Assembly (NCBI GenBank): GCA_021234155.1
Contig: JAJEKV010000027.1
Coordinates: 15,160,891 to 15,224,890 of the forward strand
Origin: Isoetes taiwanensis
Lineage: Eukaryota > Streptophyta > Lycopodiopsida > Isoetales > Isoetaceae
Length of the DNA stretch: 64,000 nt
Direction: 5' to 3'
A program made the translations under genes and the position numbers. The notes beneath the pieces were generated by a model. It had not been told where the DNA came from, searched no databases, and saw nothing but the letters and a program-made list of their open reading frames with translations. Shown in pieces: positions 57,480-64,000 of this stretch. The stretch's first letter is position 1. The number at the start of each line of letters is the position of its first letter.

Positions 57480-59832
57480 AATGACGATTGGATAATATCC
57501 TTAACTTGGGCTGCATCTCCCTCATCCCCAAGTTTACGGAGTCTTCTTCAATTTCAGACATGCGTCCCATTATCTTGTTGTCTTCTGTTTACAAGATCTT
57601 TGCTAAAGGCAATCCCAAAAGCTTAGGGACATTCTTGCTGATTCTATTCCTCCACACAATAGGGTTCCGTGCCATGGCATTGTATTACAAATAATAGCTG
57701 CAACAAATGAGGACATATATCGAACGAGACTACAGCCTCCTGAGATTGTTTGCTTGAAGCCTTGACTTAGAGCTGGATATTGCAAAGGAGTATGACATCG
57801 TTGATGCACTCACAACTTTACACCTTGGCTTTACACCTTGGCTTTGATGCATAACTCACAACTGATGTTATGGGACTTCACTATTCTACTCACTTTGCTG
57901 TCCTTTTTTAACGAGAGCCTTCTACATTCTTTAGGTTGGTTGCAGGGTTGTCCATTGCCACCATTGCTATTCATAATTCTGCAGAGGTCCTCTCTTAGAT
58001 ATCTTCACTTGTTGCATAAGATGACATCTTGCATGGACTTCCTGTGTATAAGGGGTTGCAGGAAATTTCTGATCAATATGTAGAAGATACTCTTCTTTTC
58101 CTAAAGGTTGATGAGCAAAATCTGTAGAATGCCATCTTACTATTGGACTCCTTATTGGATGGCAAAGCTGAACTCCATTATGGATGTTAGATACTCTAGT
58201 TCTACCATGTGCTATTGCCTTTGAAAAGGCCAAAACTTCTGGTATTCCTATGCTGGGTTTATATCTCATCTGGAGATGCATGTGATACTATTAATAAGGG
58301 TTTGGAAAAACACTTGTTCCGCGATGCACGACCAAGTGTCAATGATAAGTCGGACTACTGTAGTGAAGTCAAGTCTGAATGGCACACATATATATACGGC
58401 TTCAAATATACTGATACCACAAATGAAGATGCAACTTGTCATTTAGATTGTTAGAAACTTATTTGGGGTGGTACGGAAGAAGAGCCCAATGTCAAGGTCA
58501 GTTAAGCAAAGCGCATTTTGCAAAAGAATTATGGGAGGGCTTAGGATGATTCACTTTCTTCTCCAGAGCAAAGTATTGATTTCTAAATTCATCTGGAGGG
58601 TATTAAATAATGTTGACGAGTCTCAGGGCTCACAGCTTCTTTACCAGTCTTCGCAAATGTGTGTCTCTTTTTGTTCTCCATCGATCAAACTATTGTTTTC
58701 CTGGGCTCTATTCTAGCATTTGTCAGTTCATTCTAATGCTTCTTCTTTCCTCAAAAGACTATTTGGCTCATGGGATACTGTGCACACACTTTTTCATCTC
58801 CACCATATGGCACGGACTTTTATTGGACCTAGTTGTTGGTGAACCCCTTTCGGTAAAAATGGAACAGGCATGCCTCTGGTGTCATCAATTCATCCCTTGA
58901 TACAACGACAATGGAGATTAGCAAGTGTTTTTATAGTTTCTCCATGGTAGGATGAAACAAGATCATTGCTGACATGGGAAGAATTCAGGACGAAGTTCCT
59001 CCTTTTAAGAAGCGTGCACTTTGACAAAAAGTAATCTTTCTTCTTTTTCCTATACCAGTAGTGGCTTTCATCTTCGTATGGTTCATGAGAATGTTAAGGC
59101 AGAACGTCTGGTGCATTCTATGTATAAAATCCTTCTTGATCCAGAGGTGTTATCGCCCTCACAAAAGTGGCCTTTAGTGGTTCCTGTGAATCAACATAAA
59201 GCAGTTTTATAATTGGTTTTAGATAAGTTACTCCATTGCAAGTTCTCACTTTTGTGGTGGCAGGTCATCCATAGATGTGCGCACGTCACTGTTTTGCTCT
59301 ATAGATTTCGTCCTCAAATGTCTGCAACATGCCGTTTATATGTCAGAGAGATGAGACAATTGAGTATTATTTCTTCTTCTGCCAGCATATTGGACCTGCT
59401 TGGTTATGACTTCAGAGCCTCTTCAATTGCAATCTGAATAGTCAGCATGTCTTATTAGCAGTGTACCCAAGTCCTTGGGACAATCTAATAAAGAGAGCAT
59501 TCCATTTGGCTTCGACATAAGTCATGTGGTCAATTTGGAAAAGAAGAGAGATCTTGATTTTCAAGCGCTAATACTCAAGTGCTAATTGAGGCTAATTGTC
59601 AAGGCATATATATCTTTATGAGTGGACTTGAGTTGAATGATAGTATTTAGAAGCACTATCTTTAGATTAAAATTTATACATGACTCATTTAGATAATTCA
59701 GATATTGTATGTTGCAAGGTGGCAGGGTGGTTCTGCTCTAATGAAGCTTTTCTCCACTGGGTTTTTAGTTCCCCATTTTATGTTTATAATTTCTTCTAAT
59801 TAATGAAGTTTCATGTCCTTTCCCATCAATAA
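57480..59832 (+). mobile_element. Old L1-like LINE, heavily decayed
   Basis: RT pieces are recognisable: ISLIPKFTESSSISDMRPII and LLSSVYKIFAKG (the RPISL...YKI block), LGWLQGCPLPPLLFII (QGCPLSP block), GGLRMIHFLLQSKVLISKFI with WRVLNN, and LHCKFSLLWWQVIHRCAHV in the zf-RVT lead-in. Frames break every 100-250 bases and the YADD box is gone. The end carries a younger L1 insertion. Confidence 0.65.
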
Positions 59833-59843
59833 GGGATTCTTCT

Positions 59844-60517
59844 CGATGGCGCTCGGTTTGGACGTGGACATGGAGCTCACTTCCCCCACCGAAGGTTAGG
59901 GTGCTTCTGTGGCAGGTGGTGCACCGCTGTATCAGGGTGAATGCCCTTGTGAGTCGGTTTAGGCCGGGTGTGAGCCCTCTCTGCCCTTGTTGTGGCCTTC
60001 ATCGTGAGACTGTGGAGCATTGTCTGGTTTTATGCCCTCACTTGCAGGCTGCCTGGGATTGGGTTAGGACTCTGTTTCAGGTGAGATTGACTAGCCAGCA
60101 GTTGCTGCTTCATGTGTATCCTGGTGCTTGGCCGCTCTTGCGGCAGCAAGCCTTGCATCTGTGCGTGGCTTGGTTGGTGTGGCTGATTTGGAAGCGGCGG
60201 CGGTTGTGGATCTTTCAGGGGATTCAGCAGCCTGCAGCCTCTCTGATTCCTCGACTCAGGTACAAGCTATTTCAAAGCTTTTTGGTGTCCCCAGGACTAG
60301 TAGAGCGGAAGTTTGCCATTTGGCGGGACTTCTTGGGTATTGTAGATGGTGATGGTTGGTTTGTACAGCAGTAGAGTTGCAGTTTTTTTGTGAGTTTGTT
60401 GTGGAGTGTCGAGGTATCGCTGTCTCTTTGGGGCAGTTCTCCTTCCTCCTCACTTGCTTTGTAACATTACCATTCTTTTAATATATTGATGATACAGTTC
60501 TTCAAAAAAAAAAAAAA
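59844..60517 (+). mobile_element. 5'-truncated L1-like insertion with poly(A) and TSD
   Basis: A 674-base insertion carries an intact C-terminal zf-RVT frame (59901-60374): MLLWQVVHRCIRVNALVSRF, CPCCGLHRETVEHCLVLCPH and WLVWLIWKRRRLWIFQG. It ends in GTAACATTACCATTC..., then about 15 adenines. GGGATTCTTCT flanks it on both sides (59833-59843 and 60518-60528) and is the target-site duplication. Perfect flanks and an open frame suggest a fairly recent event. Confidence 0.85.
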
Positions 60518-60619
60518 GGGATTCTTCTTCTTTTTTTCCTTCTTTTTGGGAGAGGGAAGGGAGTAGTAGCCACGAAACTCAATAACATTTATATAGCAAA
60601 AAGGTCTAAGTAAGCGTAT

Positions 60620-61787
60620 ATTAATGTTCGTGAGAGCCAAAATGGCTATGGGACAAAATACAATATTTAATCATTTATGTTGGCGCTACCAAGTAACTCG
60701 TGCATAAACCTGCCAATTTGTTTCAAGTGTTCTGTGTCCTGAAGAATCCAACTAAAATGGAACTTTTTCATCTTAAGGTTTGAGAATCTTACTCGAATAT
60801 TATCATGCTTATGACATCTAAATACTGTGTATTCTTCTGATTCCACCCCACCCAATTCACAAACACATAGTCTATCCTTTGTTCAGGCTTCATCCATTCC
60901 CCAACTTCTATTATAAGCCTGTGCGAGCTAATTTTGAGCTTGGCAATAGCATGAACAAGATATTTAAACATCTCAACTAATTGATATGATTGAGGACCAA
61001 CTGTCATCTAGGGATTGAAATCCCAAAAGTAATAGCCCACTTTTGCTTTTCCTGTAATCTGCATATACGTAGTAACATTTGCCTCCCTTGGCACCTGATC
61101 GTCCAATGAAATGCCAAGTCGAGCAGTCCATCTACTAACATCATGGTACCAACTGGTTATATTAGCATTGGCCAACACTTTTGAGGCCTTTACACAGTGA
61201 ATAAAAGTTTATGATCTTCTTAAGAACATCTTCTCAAAAACTGGATTGTTCAACTGCCACAATTTCTAAAGGGGTAAAGCCCATTTCTACAAGCATTATC
61301 TCGTAAGGGGTGCTTTTCTTTACCCCAAGAAAGGTTTGAAGAAAGAGCTTTTGTATGCTTTCTAGTTTTTCCTTGGGATTGAGGCTCCTTAAATCTCTGA
61401 CATATACAAGGCAACTTGCACAACAAGTGCATCAAAGAGTCGATCAAGCAACTTCCAGCATTGAATATTAGCATGTTGACATTTATTAATCATTGCATAC
61501 AAGGCCTTTCTTGTAGCAGCAATGTGGTGATGCAGACTAGCACACTATATCCCAAATATTTGTAAGAAGCAACATGCTCCATGAGCTTATCATTGTAATG
61601 TATATTGATATGTTTGTGTGTCCCAAATCCAAGAACCCTGGTTTTACTAAGATTGACCGTCATCCGCATACAATAAAGCATTATCCATTTATCGTGCGAC
61701 TTAGGAATTTACAACTAGCATCAATCAAGTATTGTTTTAAACAATCAATGTACATTAAAAAGAGCGTCGGTGTTTAACACCAATATC
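60620..61787 (-). mobile_element. Decayed LINE (RT thumb to C terminus), interrupted
   Basis: The minus strand reads TPTLFLMYIDCLKQYL (GxxLSPTLF.L.ID), TVNLSKTRVLGFGTHKHINI, ASYKYLGYSV, EKHPLRDNACRNGLYPF (matching TPYDMLLAECGMLPL in LINE-B), ISSHRLIIEVGEW and ESEEYTVFRCHKHDNI. This is the LINE-A/B type C terminus. The continuation lies beyond the L1 insertion at 63198-63325. Confidence 0.65.
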
Positions 61788-61891
61788 GTAAGGCATTGCA
61801 TAGTAAGGTGTTGGTCTCCAAGTTTAAAGAGCGTCGGTGTTTAACACCAATATCGTAAGGCATTGCATAGTAAGGTGTTGGTCTCCAAGTT
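61759..61891. repeat. 67-base tandem duplication across an L1 5' junction
   Basis: AAAGAGCGTCGGTGTTTAAC begins at 61759 and again at 61826. Each unit contains host LINE sequence including AACACCAATATCG, followed by the first 37 or so bases of the L1 insertion (TAAGGCATTGCATAGTAAGG). Confidence 0.85.
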
Positions 61892-63197
61892 TGTTTGGAG
61901 CATTCTGCAGGATGGAGCATCTTCTCCCCTGGTCTTGGCAGTTGTTGCGATCTCTTCGCCATTGTGTGGCGTTTGGGGCTTAGCCGGGCTCGTGCATGTG
62001 GAGTTGCCCCGGGCCTTTGTTGTATGGTCTTCGACCTTTCCCACATGCATCCCCTTTCTCACCCGGGTGTTATGGGGCTTGGGATCATGTGCGTGTGCTC
62101 TTCCGCTAGATTATGCCTCCTGTTTATCACTACTCTTCTCCCTTTCTTGTGGGTTCCTCTACCCCCCGCCAAGCACTTGTTCCTTTGGTCGCCACCATGC
62201 ATGCTCTCCTGACGCAGGCCCGTTGGAGGCGAAAGCCTTTGTGCTCACCTTGGAGGATTGATATTGGGGTGGTCGGTTAGCCGTGGGAGTTCTTTCGAGC
62301 TCGCTTTTCGCTTGAGGGGCAAAGTTGACCTGCTATCTAGGAACAAGTGGCGGTGGAGTATTCCACTACACATACCTATAGTCCCTCGGGGATGATGTGG
62401 TGGTGCGAGGTTTGGAAGGTTCATCCGGATGTTGTGTCTTCTTGTTTTGTGCGGGTCTTGTTACTGTGTGCGGCTATTCATGACACACCCCCCTTCGTGC
62501 AAGTGGTCTCGCAGCCTTCCTCCGTTCGATGGCGCTCGGTTTGGGCGTGGAACATGGAGCTCACTTCCCCACCAGAAGGTTAGGTGCTTCCCGGGCCCGG
62601 TGGTGCAATCATCGATCGTGAATGCCCTTGTGAGTCGGTTTTAGGTCGGGTGTGAGCCCTCTACGCCCTTGTTGTGGTTTTCATCATTGAGAGACTGTGG
62701 AGCATTGTGCGGTTTTTATGCCCTCACTTGCGGTGCCCGGGATTGGGTTAGGACTCGCTTCGGTGAGATTGACTAGCCGCCAGCTTGCCGCTTCATGTGT
62801 ATCTGGTGCTTGGCCGCTCTTGGCGGCAAGCCTTGCATCCGTCTGGGTTTGGTTGGTGTGGCTGATTTGGAAGCCGGGCGGCTGTGGATCTTTCTGGGGA
62901 TTCAAAGACTGCCAACCTCTCGATTCCTCGACTTCGGATTACAAGCTATTTCAAAGCTTTACGGTGTTCCCGGGACTAGTAGAGCAGAAATTTGCCATTT
63001 GGCGGGACTTCTTAGGTATTATAGATGGTGATGGTCGGTTTGTACAGCAGTGGAGTTGCAGTTTTTTTGTGAGTTTGTTGTGGAGTGTCGAGGTATCGCT
63101 GTCTCTTTGGGGCAGTTCTCCTTCCTCCTCACTTGCTTTGTAACATTACCATTCTTTTAATATATTGATGATACAGTTCTTCAAAAAAAAAAAAAAA
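61788..63197 (+). mobile_element. L1-like insertion with poly(A) and AACACCAATATCG TSD
   Basis: The insertion splits a minus-strand LINE. The 13-base target AACACCAATATCG occurs at its left edge (61775-61787, and again in the tandem copy) and right after its poly(A) run (about 63198). The 3' third is a diverged copy of the 59.84-60.52 kb element (same GATGGCGCTCGG, GCATTGTGCGG, TTGATGATACAGTTCTTC landmarks) but with many small deletions that break the zf-RVT frame. The 5' part contains SKFVWSILQDGASSP and the long region before zf-RVT. Confidence 0.8.
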
Positions 63198-63325
63198 ACA
63201 CCAATATCGTTCACAATTGTTCCACATAATCCATTTGGAATGATGATCCTTCCTTCCACATGTTCATACGCCCTTTCAATAACAAACATCCAATCTCTTG
63301 GAACTCCAATTTGGGTTACTTATCA
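63198..63325 (-). mobile_element. Continuation of the interrupted minus-strand LINE
   Basis: The reading IGVPRDWMFVIERAYEHVEG, then IVNDIGVK joins across the L1 insertion to HRRSLFLMYIDCL. It parallels LGIPMEYQLAVKALYDKV and SNIGVKQGCPLSPTLF in LINE-B. Confidence 0.6.
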
Positions 63326-63329
63326 AGTA

Positions 63330-64000
63330 TTGTCTATTGCGGTACTGCGGGTAAAAGTGTCCCAAAATGTAGTAGTAGTAGTGAATTCCACTGCAAGTAC
63401 TTTTAGGTGGGCACAACCTCCACATTTTGACTTTGATATATGGCCTTGGCTAATGTGAAGGCAAGATGAGGAGCACCTTAGTCTTAATCAAATTCACACG
63501 CATTCCAATGGCCTGGCAAAAATTATCTAGGACATCCAAATGCACCGGCATCCTGGCTGAGGTGTAAGCTAAGAGGTCCACACCGTTGGTATATATGAGC
63601 TATCGGGTGATATGGTGCATGAGCTGAGCCCCTCCACCCCCATGCTGAACAAGCCAACTCTCTAGCTGATCAATGTACAAAGCAAACAACATTGAAAAGA
63701 GTGGACATCCTTCGCAGACCCTAACACTACTATTCACAATAGTGGCATTCGGGCTAAGCATGTTTCACACAGTTGATATACTGCATTTCACAACTCCAGA
63801 TGGACTCCTAATGTGTCAATCTTCTCTTATAGCTTCTCCCTAGGTACCACATCAAAAAGCCTTTTTAAAGTCGACAAAACAGCAATACAGGTCCTACCAG
63901 TGCTTTTTGCTATCTTTTATCAAGACTCGCAGGCCTGAACCCTACCTTACAATGTAAGGGCCCAGACTTTCTTTGTCTATGCCGTCAATTGTTGCTCCAG
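63330..64000 (-). mobile_element. LINE-A RT fragment, running off the window
   Basis: Minus-strand pieces: FDVVPREKL, EGCPLFSMLFALYIDQLESW, a degraded YADD (LIYTNGVDLL), SARMPVHLDVLDNFCQAIGM, RVNLIKTKVLL and SQNVEVVPT. The last two match DMRVNLAKTKVVLV and GQNVEVVPAYKYL in the LINE-A copy at 10.7 kb. Stops and shifts throughout. Confidence 0.7.

Overview
This looks like a window of a repeat-rich land-plant nuclear genome. Support for a plant comes from a P-class pentatricopeptide repeat (PPR) reading frame, remnants of plant-type calnexin and purple acid phosphatase, a secreted multi-domain cystatin-like gene, GT-AG introns and PIF/Harbinger transposons. The variety of non-L1-like LINEs and a DIRS-like tyrosine-recombinase retroelement suggest a non-seed plant (for example a fern or lycophyte) rather than an angiosperm, but I cannot name the organism. 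Low gene density and heavy nesting of decayed elements suggest a large genome.

Layout. 0.6-2.8 kb: 3' ends of two LINE families around HYPK-like exons. 3.1-3.6 kb: a small four-exon HMA-like gene (-). 5.6-9.2 kb: three minus-strand coiled-coil-rich hypothetical ORFs of unknown family. 10.7-14.6 kb: LINE-A and LINE-B copies, one nested in the other. 16.6-20.8 kb: a calnexin-like pseudogene (-) with an intact PPR reading frame lying between its remnants. 22.0-25.8 kb: a near-identical tandem duplication of a 1.88-kb unit. 26.4-28.8 kb: a decayed LINE (-). 30.2-30.6 kb: two stranded purple acid phosphatase exons. 31.3-38.8 kb: a LINE ORF1 remnant and two PIF/Harbinger elements (A and B). 42.4-44.6 kb: a decayed DIRS-like retroelement. 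44.9-49.85 kb: a nearly complete LINE (LINE-B) with (CT)n on both sides. 49.85-52.9 kb: PIF/Harbinger element C. 53.0-54.7 kb: a LINE-B scrap and a hairpin MITE. 55.4-56.5 kb: a complete four-exon, three-domain secreted cystatin-like gene (-). 57.4-64.0 kb: L1-like insertions with poly(A) and target-site duplications, nested in or beside older LINEs.

The likely host genes are the cystatin-like gene, the PPR frame, the HMA-like gene and possibly the two-exon hypothetical at 8.6-9.1 kb. Calnexin, HYPK and the phosphatase are fragmentary or frameshifted. The most interesting items are: (1) LINE-B, whose insertions repeatedly sit in or beside TC/CT repeats and whose two ORFs are separated by one in-frame UAG; (2) the DIRS-like element; (3) the three-domain cystatin, which lacks the QxVxG protease-binding loop in every domain and has one phase-0 intron per repeat; (4) the palindromic, head-to-tail junctions of the Harbinger elements. 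All coordinates for introns and element edges were read by eye.
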